From: Yanshouia hominis
Lineage (GTDB): Bacteria; Bacillota; Clostridia; Oscillospirales; Ruminococcaceae
NCBI GenBank assembly: GCA_014385025.1
Contig: JACRTB010000010.1
Location: 62,001 to 126,000 of the forward strand
Direction of reading: 5' to 3'
DNA: 64,000 bases
The position numbers and the translations under genes are program-made. A model generated the notes under the pieces. That model saw only the letters and a program-made list of their open reading frames with translations. It made no database searches and was not told where the DNA came from. Positions 8,302-16,306 of this stretch are shown piece by piece; positions within the stretch are counted from its first letter, which is position 1, and each line of letters starts with the position of its first letter.

Positions 8302-8372
8302 TTGGCACGAGCAGCAGGGCTCGAATCCGCGGTTTGATGCACCCAAATCGCCTGCGCTACACTCGGACATTC
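8302..8372 (-). other. Degenerate tRNA-like 3' end, possible attachment-site relic
   Basis: The minus strand holds GGATTCGAGCCC, then CTGCTGCTCG and TGCCA, which resembles a tRNA T-arm, acceptor end and CCA. The 5' half does not fold into a proper D-arm or acceptor. A terminator follows directly. This pattern is usual for the tRNA 3' end copied at an integration site. It could also be an outlying relative of the tRNA-like RNAs upstream of the Ro-like gene. Confidence 0.35.
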
Positions 8373-8615
8373 GATTTTTCCCGTTTTGCTGTTGCTCCTG
8401 AAAATGCGTCTGAGCCTTCGTTTGGCACTTTTGGACGCTCTATGGTGCTCTATAGCACTCTCTGCTGCACATCGCCTTGCTCTTTGGCATTCTCCGGCGC
8501 CGGTTGTTTCAATAAACACTTTTGACTTTTGGGATTTTGTGTGGGATTGAATGGTGTATATTAAAAAGATGTGTGTGGGAGGTTAAGGAGAATCTTTAAC
8601 CCCCAACGCGTATTT

Positions 8616-9824
8616 TCACTCTGTCGCTTTAAAATTGTACACTGGCTTTATTCGCTCGATGATATCAGCGGTCGGTCCAATCTGTGCGATGATCTCGTCC
8701 ATGCCTTTATAGGCCATCGGGGATTCGTCCAGCGTATCGGGTACGACGCAGGTGGTAAAAATGCCGTTCATCTCAGCCTGATATTCATCCATGGACAGAA
8801 CGGTGAAAGCATCCTTGCGGCTCATGAGCCTGCCGGCGCCGTGCGGTGCGGAGCAGTTCCAGTCCTTGTTGCCGCGCCCCACACAGATGAGCGCGCCGTC
8901 GCGCATATTGATTGGGATCAGCAGCTTTTCTCCCATCTTTGCGGAAACCGCGCCCTTGCGCAGTATCATGGCATCCGTGTCAATATAGTTGTGGATGGTG
9001 GTGAATTCATCTTCGCGGGCCAGGCCCATGCCGCTGAGTATCACTTCGGTCATGGCCTTGCGGTTAAGCACCGCGAAGCGCTGAATGATACGCATATCAT
9101 GAATATAATCGCCGAAAAGCGGGCCTTCCACATAGGCCAGCTCCTTGGGGATTGGCGTCAACATTGCGCGGCGCTTCTTGAGCTCCTTAATCGTCTGATG
9201 GATCTCCTTGGTGTTGCCGGACTCCTTCATCTGACGGATGGTTTCGTCAATCTGGAAACGGGCATTGCCGCATAGCGCGCGAAAGCCTTCATCCTGATAG
9301 TGCTTGGCCACCTCGTTGCCGATGTGCCGGCTGCCGGAGTGGACGACAAGAAACAGCTCGCCCTGTTCGCCGCGGTCCACTTCAATGAAGTGATTGCCGC
9401 CGCCGAGCGTACCGATGCTGCGCTGCGCACGGTTCAGATTTACATAGGGTGCACAGTGCAGTTCTGTAAGGTCGATTTCCGCATTCAGCACATGAGGCGT
9501 ATCGCGGATCTCACGTCCGCAGGGTATCTGTGAGCGAATGAGCGCGTCCAGCTTTTCAAAATCGATGTCGCGCTCAGCTAATCTTACCGTTTCCATGCCG
9601 CAGCCGATATCAACGCCCACCATTCCGGGCACGACCCTGTCAGTGATCGTCATGGTGGTGCCTATGGTGCAGCCCATTCCGGCATGAACGTCCGGCATGA
9701 TGCGGATCTTCGAGGCGGAAAATGCCTTTTGGTCGCAGACCGCTTTGATCTGCCCGGCGGCCGTCTTCTCCAGCTCTCCGGTATAGCAAAGGGCGGTATT
9801 GTATATTCCCTTTATTTCAATCAT
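8616..9824 (-). CDS. rtcB: RNA-splicing ligase RtcB
   Basis: This 402-residue RtcB seals RNA 2',3'-cyclic phosphate (or 3'-phosphate) ends to 5'-OH ends using GTP and Mn2+. The active site is complete: VDIGCGME (metal Cys), GGGNHFIE (metal His), VHSGSRHIG, and APHGAGRLMSR with the His that is guanylylated. The ATG at 9824 has AGGAGA upstream; an ORF start 12 codons earlier lacks it. No archease gene is seen nearby. It follows the Ro60-like gene by 75 bases and ends the minus-strand RNA-repair operon. A weak GGTTAA/TTAACC hairpin lies at 8579-8605. Confidence 0.97.
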   Translation of the reverse strand: MIEIKGIYNTALCYTGELEKTAAGQIKAVCDQKAFSASKIRIMPDVHAGMGCTIGTTMTITDRVVPGMVGVDIGCGMETVRLAERDIDFEKLDALIRSQIPCGREIRDTPHVLNAEIDLTELHCAPYVNLNRAQRSIGTLGGGNHFIEVDRGEQGELFLVVHSGSRHIGNEVAKHYQDEGFRALCGNARFQIDETIRQMKESGNTKEIHQTIKELKKRRAMLTPIPKELAYVEGPLFGDYIHDMRIIQRFAVLNRKAMTEVILSGMGLAREDEFTTIHNYIDTDAMILRKGAVSAKMGEKLLIPINMRDGALICVGRGNKDWNCSAPHGAGRLMSRKDAFTVLSMDEYQAEMNGIFTTCVVPDTLDESPMAYKGMDEIIAQIGPTADIIERIKPVYNFKATE

Positions 9825-9899
9825 ATTGATTTCTCCTGTTATAGCTGAGGGGCACACCAAACTTGGTTTTCCCTGCAGCCGCTATTCGAACAGCAGCGT

Positions 9900-11357
9900 T
9901 TATGCCGCTATGCCTTGATACCGGTCACTTCCTAAAATCTCCAGCATGTATGCGTACGGGCTCAGGACTCCGCTTTGCAGCATGGAAAAGATACGCGGGA
10001 TGCATCCGGAGACCAGCGCCACACCCTGTTCATTCTTGACGACGGGCTGCTGTCGGTTGCGGCTGGCTACGTTCCAGAACACGACACGCGGCAGTTCGTA
10101 CCCATGCGCGGCAAAGATGCTTCTGGCATATTCGAAGTTCGTTGCTCCGGCACCTTCAGCGCAGTAGTCAAATTCCATGTCGGAGATAATATACAGCGTT
10201 TTTGGCAGCTCTCTCTGCGGCACATTGTTTTTGATCGCAGCGGAGAGGATGAGCTCAAACACCTTTTGGATGTCCGTATTGGCACATTCGTTGTAATTGT
10301 GGCAGTAACGGACCTTTTCCAGAATGTCGCGACCCTTGATCTCGACCAGCTGAGGATGTGTGGAAAACGTGATAAAGTGGTTCCTGAAGGCGCCGGTATT
10401 GTGTTCGGCGAAGTAGATGCCGAGCGAAAGAGCAACGGCCGCGGGCAGCGGCGGGCCGCCGCAGTACATGGACCCAGACCCGTCCACAATAACAAGAGCG
10501 TTTTCTGAATTGGAGAAATCTTCCTGCGCGTTCCACGTAGCATCGATGCTGTTTCGCTCCGCCTCGGTGATCTGGTTATCGAAAAACGGAGCGATGATGT
10601 CATAGGGGGTCAGCGTTCCAGTGTGGAGTTTTGCTTCACCCGAGGAGACTTTATCCATGTACTTCTGATATCTCTCGCCGTCGTTGCGGAGAAATGCCTT
10701 ACGATACTTGAACATGGCCTTGGATGGCTGCTTCCCGTAGTCGAAGGTGTAGTCTCTCTCACGAAGATGGTTCTCGATGATGCGGATGTGAGCGCGGAGC
10801 TTTGCGAGCGTCTTGCGGTAGGCTGCATCGTCCATGCTCAGCGCGCGGGCAATTCGCCTGGCATTATGGATGGTCTCAGCGTTGGAGGCGTTGACCGAGG
10901 GCAGCCACTTGGAAAGCAAAGACACGTCCCCGCCGTTTTCCAGCGCCTCAAGGTCGGCGTCAAGCTGCTTTTTGATGCAGATGAGCGCATCCTTTTCGCA
11001 GGGCGTGCCCAGTAGCGAAAGCAGATCGTCGAAGCGGCCGTATTCGGCGATGTGTTCCACGTTTTTGCGGACGGAGGACGGCTCATTTGCAGCGAGCCAG
11101 GCGAGGATCACCCGGAACACACGACGCTCACCCAAACCGCCGCGCACGTCGCGGGCAAAGAACAGCATCTTCATGGCAAGGTCGGAATCCTCTGCGTAGG
11201 CTTTCGCGAAACGTCCGATGATCTCCCCGTCGCTTTCACGGCGCAGGGCACCGATGGTGGCGAACAGATCGAGACAGTCAGAACAGGTGGAAGCGTATGT
11301 AACGGCACTGTTTTCAGTAAAGGTCTTGTTGGCTTCGTTCTTTAAAAAGTTGAGCAT
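9900..11357 (-). CDS. Ro60-like TROVE/von Willebrand A protein (DUF2828 type)
   Basis: A 485-residue protein. Residues 1-290 are an all-helical HEAT-like region typical of TROVE/DUF2828 proteins (FFARDVRGGLGERRVFR and EYGRFDDLLSLLG are the recognisable motifs). Residues 300-485 are a von Willebrand A domain with the metal site DGSGSM plus a later ISDMEFD. Ro60 (Rsr in bacteria) is a ring that binds Y RNAs and damaged RNA ends. ATG 11357 has AGGAGG at the right distance; the longer ORF start lacks it. It lies directly downstream of an array of small structured RNAs and upstream of rtcB, which strongly supports a role in RNA surveillance or repair. Confidence 0.9.
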   Translation of the reverse strand: MLNFLKNEANKTFTENSAVTYASTCSDCLDLFATIGALRRESDGEIIGRFAKAYAEDSDLAMKMLFFARDVRGGLGERRVFRVILAWLAANEPSSVRKNVEHIAEYGRFDDLLSLLGTPCEKDALICIKKQLDADLEALENGGDVSLLSKWLPSVNASNAETIHNARRIARALSMDDAAYRKTLAKLRAHIRIIENHLRERDYTFDYGKQPSKAMFKYRKAFLRNDGERYQKYMDKVSSGEAKLHTGTLTPYDIIAPFFDNQITEAERNSIDATWNAQEDFSNSENALVIVDGSGSMYCGGPPLPAAVALSLGIYFAEHNTGAFRNHFITFSTHPQLVEIKGRDILEKVRYCHNYNECANTDIQKVFELILSAAIKNNVPQRELPKTLYIISDMEFDYCAEGAGATNFEYARSIFAAHGYELPRVVFWNVASRNRQQPVVKNEQGVALVSGCIPRIFSMLQSGVLSPYAYMLEILGSDRYQGIAA

Positions 11358-11439
11358 GGTGATCCCTCCTTGTCGGACAGCTCGTAATGGTTGCGTTTTT
11401 ACAAGGCGCATTGTCTGCTTGATACATACAGGCGTTGAT

Positions 11440-11491
11440 AAGGCTCCGCTGCCGCAGCCTATTCAATATGACACATTGCTGTCGGCGCCTT
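11440..11491 (-). ncRNA. Y-RNA-like element E (52 nt)
   Basis: Ends AAGGCGCC and GGAGCCTT pair with one mismatch to form a terminal stem. The motif GACAGCAA follows the 5' arm, then a small CAAT/ATTG hairpin. Last member of the packed array, about 80 bases before the Ro-like start codon. Confidence 0.5.
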
Positions 11492-11494
11492 TTC

Positions 11495-11603
11495 AAGATG
11501 CCTTTTGGTTTCGCCGGTCGGCAGCTGCCGGTTCTCCGACAGTCCCTCCTTTACCGGGGAGGAATATCTTTTTCAAGAAGATTTAGGTTGCTGCAAGCAT
11601 CTT
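11495..11603 (-). ncRNA. Y-RNA-like element D (109 nt)
   Basis: Terminal stem AAGATGC/GCATCTT (7 bp), then TTGCAGCAAC after the 5' arm. Inner hairpins are ATCTT/AAGAT, CCTCC/GGAGG and GTCGG/CCGAC. Only three bases separate it from element E. Confidence 0.6.
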
Positions 11604-11612
11604 TCTCATCCA

Positions 11613-11671
11613 AAGCACAATTTGTTTGATCGTTCTTTTTGAATACAAATATTTAGTTGCTGTATGTGCTT
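11613..11671 (-). ncRNA. Y-RNA-like element F (59 nt)
   Basis: Terminal stem AAAGCAC/GTGCTTT (6-7 bp) with ATACAGCAAC directly after the 5' arm, the same motif as in elements B and D. The inside is AT-rich with little structure. Confidence 0.5.
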
Positions 11672-11673
11672 TT

Positions 11674-11794
11674 CATATATGAGGAGCAATACGCTTTCAT
11701 CCGTTCTTCCGGCTGCGGCACCACGCCGTTCAGCCGAAGACAAATTCAGCATCGGCGCTGTCAGGCTACTGACGATATCGCTTTCCCATATATG
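11674..11794 (-). ncRNA. Possible structured RNA element G (121 nt)
   Basis: CATATATG occurs at both ends and can pair with itself as an 8-bp terminal stem. Inside are GTCAG/CTGAC and a longer CGGCT/AGCCG hairpin. It fits the gap between elements F and C but lacks the ACAGCAA motif, so it is the least certain member. Confidence 0.4.
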
Positions 11795-11808
11795 TGATTG
11801 TTAAGTAC

Positions 11809-11904
11809 AAGGCACCGTACGAGGCGGGATTCGAACCCGCGATACGCGGAGTATAAGTCCGCTGCCATACCATCTTGGCTGCAAAAGGCTGCTGTCGGTG
11901 CCTT
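11809..11904 (-). ncRNA. Y-RNA-like element C with tRNA-like module (96 nt)
   Basis: The ends AAGGCACCG and CGGTGCCTT pair over 9 bp, and GACAGCAG follows the 5' arm. Inside is a near-complete tRNA-like fold: D-like arm GCC/GGC with GG in its loop, an anticodon-like arm GCGGA-CTTATAC-TCCGC, and a T-arm GCGGG-TTCGAAT-CCCGC. Extra bases separate this module from the terminal stem (16 before, 6 after), so it is not a working tRNA-Ile(UAU), although a tRNA finder may call one. YrlA-type Y RNAs are known to carry tRNA-like domains on a Ro-binding stem. Confidence 0.75.
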
Positions 11905-11910
11905 TCATGC

Positions 11911-12016
11911 AAGACGCCTTTTTATCACTTGGAGGATTCTCACCTCCGGCCCCTGCCCCGAAAGCAGGTGCTCACTGACGGAGCCAAAGCGATGGATGTG
12001 TTGCTGTAAGCGTCTT
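11911..12016 (-). ncRNA. Y-RNA-like element B with tRNA-like module (106 nt)
   Basis: Terminal stem AAGACGC/GCGTCTT, then CTTACAGCAAC. Inside are three tRNA-like arms in order: GCTC-CGTCAGT-GAGC (D-like, complemented as read on minus), CCTGC-TTTCGGG-GCAGG (anticodon-like, seven-base loop) and GGAGG-TGAGAAT-CCTCC (T-like, loop no longer TTCGAAT). It is a more decayed or specialised tRNA mimic than element C. Confidence 0.7.
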
Positions 12017-12032
12017 TCTTTTAATTGTGAAC

Positions 12033-12101
12033 AAGGCGCAGCCTTTCGGCTATGGCTCAAACGAGCTGACAAGGAATTTCATTCCCTGCCGATTACGCCT
12101 T
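12033..12101 (-). ncRNA. Y-RNA-like element A (69 nt)
   Basis: Terminal stem AAGGCG/CGCCTT. Inside are an 8-bp stem CAGGGAAT/ATTCCTTG with a GAA loop, then GCTC-GTTT-GAGC and AGCC-GAAA-GGCT. First element of the array, 127 bases after the WYL gene stop. It has no ACAGCAA motif. Confidence 0.55.
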
Positions 12102-12227
12102 TTACAATGCACACTCAGTCCAAACGTTATAATTGCGTCTCTTTGTGATTGCTGATTGTGTTTTTATGCTCTGATCATAGCAATTATTTCCGCAAAGTTC
12201 TTGGAAAAAAAGTTGCGGACCCATCTT

Positions 12228-13136
12228 TCAGGCCCGCAGCCCAAATTGTTTATGCAGTCGTTCTTTGACTTTGTCTATAAAACTGCCGGGTGACACCACT
12301 TGCACTACCGGCCCGAAGGACAATACACGGATCAACATCTCAGTTTCATCCTCCCGGTCATACCGCAATGTAAGCCGGTAGAGACCGTTGCCCAGCCGCA
12401 CCGTTTCCTTCTCCAGATGCGAGAAGTGAAGCATCACGCGTTCCAGCGCGTTGCGCTCATCCTTGAGCTCCAGAACCAGCGTTTTCTGAACAGGTGTCTT
12501 GGGGCGATATTCCTCGTCCGTCCAGAAGTCCAGTAATTCGCAGGATTTGATTCGGGCAATGTTGACCGTCAGCATGCTTCGCGGGGAGGATGTCAGGACG
12601 CGGAACTTGTCGTCTTTGGAGGAATACTCCAGTTTATACGGAATGCACTCCCAAGAGTGCAGCGTACCGCGATGACCGATGAACCGGATGCGCAGCTTGC
12701 GTTTTTCATGAAATGCGGTCAAAATCGTCTTAAAGTGTGCGATATATTGTGGATCGTCATAAGGGTCTCCGTCGGAATAACGGTCGAAGAAGCAGAACAC
12801 ATCCTTGCCATACAGCGGTTCAATATCTTCAAGGCCGGATTCAGACGCGGAGAATAGTCTTATGCGCGGGTCCTGCAGCAGTGCCTTGAGCCAGCGCTTT
12901 TGCAGTATCGTCAGCGGCATTGAGGGGATATGTTTGAGCGGGGTCGTGTTCTCCCTGGTCAGCAGCGGCCATGAGCCGTTGCGCAGAGACACCGGAATGG
13001 TCAGTACACTCTCGCCGAAGGCCTTTTCCCGAATGATGTCATTGATTCGTTTCTCTGTCAGCTCACCGGATACCGCTTCGGAGAGGATGGCTGCGATGAC
13101 ATTGTAGTAGCTGCCGTATACCTCACTGAACAGCAT
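12228..13136 (-). CDS. WYL-domain regulator (second of pair)
   Basis: A 302-residue protein. Residues 125-215 show WYL-domain features (KLRIRFIGHRGTLHSWECIP, YKLEYSSKDDKFRVLT), followed by a WYL C-terminal-like region. The N-terminus is helical with no obvious helix-turn-helix. WYL domains bind ligands such as nucleic acid fragments or nucleotides and often control RNA-repair and defence operons. The ATG at 13136 has GGAGGTGA upstream; the gene overlaps the first WYL gene by 14 bases, so both are made together. Confidence 0.9.
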   Translation of the reverse strand: MLFSEVYGSYYNVIAAILSEAVSGELTEKRINDIIREKAFGESVLTIPVSLRNGSWPLLTRENTTPLKHIPSMPLTILQKRWLKALLQDPRIRLFSASESGLEDIEPLYGKDVFCFFDRYSDGDPYDDPQYIAHFKTILTAFHEKRKLRIRFIGHRGTLHSWECIPYKLEYSSKDDKFRVLTSSPRSMLTVNIARIKSCELLDFWTDEEYRPKTPVQKTLVLELKDERNALERVMLHFSHLEKETVRLGNGLYRLTLRYDREDETEMLIRVLSFGPVVQVVSPGSFIDKVKERLHKQFGLRA

Positions 13137-14373
13137 CGTTGTCACCTCCGTACACGGCGCGCATCGCCTCCAGATCCGCGTAAAATGTCTCTATTACATG
13201 AGAATTGGAGCATTCCAGCTTCTCTATCCTGCCGATAAAGGTCCTGATCCAAGGCAGCATCTCTGCCGCGTCATAGACATCCGCGGAAAAAACACAGGTG
13301 TGGGCATCCACGATTTCAACCTGCCCGCAGCGCTTTTCGCGTTCAAGCCTCTCAAGGATGTATTCCTCATGATCTGCGATATGTATGGTTATTTCCATAT
13401 GCTCAATATGATATTCAATACCGGTGGATACGCCCCAGAGATTCTCCTGAAACTTGTCATACCATCCGCCGTACTGTGCATTGTTCTTTTCAACGGCGCC
13501 GGCCGCGACACTGTGTATGCTGTCGATGCGGAAAAACATGGGCTTGTGAAAGATATAGTGATAGCAGAGTAAATACTGACGCCCGGATTGAGTGCTGATA
13601 TATATCTTCACCGGGAATACGGTGTGATGCTTTTCCACTCCTCCGTTGCGTGGGCTGTGAATCGTCAGATCAAGGCAGCGCCCTGCATCCATGGCCAGCA
13701 GGATATTGCACAGCACCTCGCTGTCCAGCGCATGGAGAATATAGTGGTGCTTAAAGCCGAAACACCCCGGAATTTCCGGAAGTTTGTCCAGAAGACAGGA
13801 GCCGATAACGCCCACGGGGTCTTCCTCGGAGAAAAAGGCGATTGCGTCACGCCAGAAGGCCATATCAATTCTTTTGTCATCCGTCCGGCGATAGACAAGC
13901 TCCCGGCCACGCTTCCGGCCGGCGAGCAGGCCCAGTGATTCATATTCTTTGAGCTTCTTGCGCACGGTGGACTCGTCGACGGTAAGTTCCGTATCGAAAG
14001 ATGAGAGGTACTTATCGGTAATGGCGTCAACAATTTCTCTGATCGACATCTCATTACCGTCTGCAAGCAGATCCATTATGTAGAAGTGAAATGTAATGTC
14101 ACCGTCAGTAAAACTTTTGGCCTTAAACGCATGATACAGAGGATTTCCCGGTATGGCGCGGCTGTCCACGGAGATGAAAACATTCTTCCCGGCGGCGTCC
14201 TGACGGAACGCCATATAGTCGCCCAGCCAGCTCTCAATGCGGCGCCGCTCGTTGTCATAGCTGCGGGTACTTTTTTGGTCATACTCGCTGCGGCCCTTAA
14301 AGCCGTAGACATAGAACTGCCGCATATAGTCACGAGTACGTTCAAAGCTTTTTATCAGTTCACTGTACGCCAT
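13123..14373 (-). CDS. WYL-domain regulator (first of pair)
   Basis: A 416-residue protein. Residues 115-165 look like a winged helix (MSIREIVDAITDKYL, ESTVRKKLKEYESLGLLAG), so this is probably the DNA-binding member. A WYL-like region follows (residues 230-310), then a C-terminal domain. I chose the ATG at 14373 with AAGGTGG upstream. It is the first gene of the minus-strand operon that leads to the RNA array, the Ro-like protein and RtcB, and probably senses the signal that switches the operon on. Confidence 0.88.
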   Translation of the reverse strand: MAYSELIKSFERTRDYMRQFYVYGFKGRSEYDQKSTRSYDNERRRIESWLGDYMAFRQDAAGKNVFISVDSRAIPGNPLYHAFKAKSFTDGDITFHFYIMDLLADGNEMSIREIVDAITDKYLSSFDTELTVDESTVRKKLKEYESLGLLAGRKRGRELVYRRTDDKRIDMAFWRDAIAFFSEEDPVGVIGSCLLDKLPEIPGCFGFKHHYILHALDSEVLCNILLAMDAGRCLDLTIHSPRNGGVEKHHTVFPVKIYISTQSGRQYLLCYHYIFHKPMFFRIDSIHSVAAGAVEKNNAQYGGWYDKFQENLWGVSTGIEYHIEHMEITIHIADHEEYILERLEREKRCGQVEIVDAHTCVFSADVYDAAEMLPWIRTFIGRIEKLECSNSHVIETFYADLEAMRAVYGGDNDAVQ

Positions 14374-14454
14374 TTCAACCACCTTCCGCACTGTCAATAT
14401 TGATGGATAATCGCCGCCTCTGGCATCACCGTCTGCACCGCCCTGCTCTCCTGA

Positions 14455-14947
14455 TTGCCCTTAATCAATGCTGGACTTGCTGAACGAACCCGCGGCGGCC
14501 ACGTGCGTATCCGGCGGCATATCATAAATGGTTTTGAGCCATTTATCCCAGTCCTGCGCATGCTGCACCTCGTCAAAGAAATAGTAGCAGTCCTGCCCGA
14601 CACGGACATTTTCGTGGAAACGCTCCAGAATTCCGTTAAAAGCGCCGAATTTCAGCATGGGGTGCTCCACGGAGATGAATATGATTTTCTGCGGCGCAAC
14701 GCCGCAGGAGAGCAGCGCCTCGATCATCTGCTATTGGATTGTGCCGTTTGGTGGCGGTCAGGACGATCGCGCGGCGCGGATCTGTCCGGTCCAACCGCTT
14801 CATTGCCTCATAAAACGCCAATCTTTTATAGATTTTCGACGTCTTCGGATTCATGATGCCGGTCTTCCGCCATGGGTTGTATGTGGTCAGCACTTTATAA
14901 AATGCCTTTCTTGGCAGCGATCGCCATATCAGCACCTGCCTTTGCAA
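14455..14947 (-). pseudogene. Relic of a DUF4143-type AAA ATPase
   Basis: Two frames give pieces of an AAA ATPase. One reads RKTGIMNPKTSKIYKRLAFY and then RAIVLTA just where a Walker A should begin. The other reads KIIFISVEHPMLKF and the Walker B-like YYFFDEVQHAQDWDKWLKT. The Walker A is gone, there is a frameshift near 14730, and the C-terminal half is missing. These ATPases are common in accessory DNA of anaerobes. Confidence 0.75.
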
Positions 14948-15569
14948 TCAGTATAAGAGTAATCTTTATCAACGTCAACTAACATTGACAGTATACCTAT
15001 AACATTGATCAGTTGTGGCGCGTGCTTTGATGAAAATATTAGAAATTCAGAGCCTGCTTGTAAATACGTATGTGCCCCAAAGCTGCAGTGCGAATGCCAA
15101 AACAGAATAGCAAAGATGTGTGTCGTTTCAGTTCCGCAAGATAAAAGTACACCATTATATTCATGCAGTTCGGTGGTTTATGGGGTAATTCCTCGATGCT
15201 GTACTTAATTATTTCAGGGGAAAAAAGATCGAGTTTTTCATCCGCGCAGCGGGATGAACCTGTATCTGAAATCCGGTTTGCCATATGCGAATATAGATGG
15301 AAGGACAACTGAAATAGCAAAGATATTTAAGGCTTGCAGCAAAAGATTAACCGACATTGAAAAAGAGGGGACATTTTCTCTCACGCCTCAGTGCGATTTA
15401 TTGTGACATGGAAGGGATAGGACGACAAAATGAAACTGCCGCTATTTTGCTGAATTTCTTTTTAAAAGATTGACTCAAACGAGCATTACCGTTGTGCTGT
15501 TTTTCAGTCTTTTGGCAGCTATTCCCGCCGACTTGTGGCATACGTTCATATTACAAGATGGTGGAGCGC
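14948..15569. other. Intergenic, gene debris only
   Basis: No complete gene is seen. A plus-strand stretch at about 15,240-15,405 (reading NLYLKSGLPYANIDGRTTEIAKIF) may be the end of a lost protein. I cannot assign it. Confidence 0.4.
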
Positions 15570-15782
15570 ATGAATGATACGCTGGGGGCGCTGTACGACA
15601 GCCTCTATACGCCGCCGGTGATGGCCGGAACTGACCGCGAGGCGATGAGGGCAAACCGGGCCCTGCTTCGGGAGCGGTTGGCGGTGGGGGATCGCAGGAT
15701 CGTGTTGCGGATCGTGAAGGAACTGGAACTGACTGCGCTGGGGCGGTCATATGACAGCTTTATCTGCGGTCGGGTAGAATAA
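15570..15782 (+). CDS. Small DUF6809-like protein, truncated
   Basis: From ATG 15570 (GGTGGAGCGC upstream) it encodes 70 residues beginning MNDTLGALYDSLYTPP and running through RALLRERLAVGDRRIVLRIV. This resembles small proteins of unknown function common in Clostridia accessory regions. The expected C-terminal helix is replaced by a short different end (SYDSFICGRVE), so it is probably cut or shifted. Function unknown. Confidence 0.5.
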   Translation: MNDTLGALYDSLYTPPVMAGTDREAMRANRALLRERLAVGDRRIVLRIVKELELTALGRSYDSFICGRVE

Positions 15783-15798
15783 GCTTCACAAAAACAGA

Positions 15799-15882
15799 AA
15801 GAGACATGGTGTGCTGTCTCCCTTCGGAATGGTGTACCGCAACTTCATTCTATCAGATATCCGCAAGCCATGTCTCTTTTTA
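15799..15882 (+). terminator. Long-loop hairpin with T-run
   Basis: AAAGAGACATGG pairs with CCATGTCTCTTT over 12 bp, with a 57-base loop and a T-run. It may be a terminator or a remnant of an inverted repeat. Confidence 0.5.
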
Positions 15883-15980
15883 TCCTTTTTTAATTTGTGA
15901 AATTCATTGTACTTTATCAAGCATTATGTTGAGAAATGGGCTAATGAATTTCCCGATTCATTTGTTTTCCCTAGAGATAA

Positions 15981-16029
15981 AAAACCGGACCTGTTTTTTC
16001 ATTTTTCAATAAAAAACAGGTCCGGTTTT
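15981..16029. terminator. Bidirectional terminator after the tRNA pair
   Basis: A perfect 19-bp stem (AAAACCGGACCTGTTTTTT and its complement) spans 15981-16029. It lies just downstream of the minus-strand tRNA genes and probably ends their transcript. Confidence 0.9.
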
Positions 16030-16031
16030 CA

Positions 16032-16117
16032 TGGTGGGAGCGGGTGGATTCGAACCACCGTAGGCGTACGCCAACAGATTTACAGTCTGCCCCCTTTGGC
16101 CACTCGGGAACACTCCC
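16032..16117 (-). tRNA. tRNA-Tyr (anticodon GTA), CCA encoded
   Basis: GGGAGTG/CGCTCCC acceptor with one G-T pair, long variable arm as in bacterial tRNA-Tyr, anticodon loop CTGTAAA within CAGA/TCTG, T-loop TTCGAAT, and encoded CCA. Confidence 0.95.
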
Positions 16118-16145
16118 ATATCTCTTGCTATGAAGTTTTTAATGG

Positions 16146-16221
16146 TGGAGCTGGTGGACGGATTTGAACCCCCGACCTGCTGATTACAAATCAGCTGCTC
16201 TACCAACTGAGCTACACCAGC
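16146..16221 (-). tRNA. tRNA-Thr (anticodon TGT), CCA encoded
   Basis: GCTGGTG/CACCAGC acceptor, D-arm GCTC/GAGC, anticodon arm GCTGA-TTTGTAA-TCAGC, T-loop TTCAAAT, encoded CCA. It is followed by tRNA-Tyr after 28 bases in one transcript. Confidence 0.95.
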
Positions 16222-16306
16222 ATAGTAAGTAACTGACAGCGAAAATTAATATACCATAGCCCTAAAAAAAAGTCAATACCTTTCTGAAATAAATGTGCAT
16301 TGCAGT

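Noticed and set aside
11820-11875. tRNA-Ile (UAU)
   Set aside because: The anticodon and T arms look right, but 16 extra bases before and 6 after separate them from the 9-bp closing stem, there is no CCA, and it lies inside an array of units with the same closing-stem design. A tRNA-mimicking Y-like RNA explains it better.
11798-12148. 116-codon plus-strand protein across the RNA array
   Set aside because: It reads through tRNA-like arms and closing stems; no ribosome site, and the minus-strand RNA structures explain the sequence.
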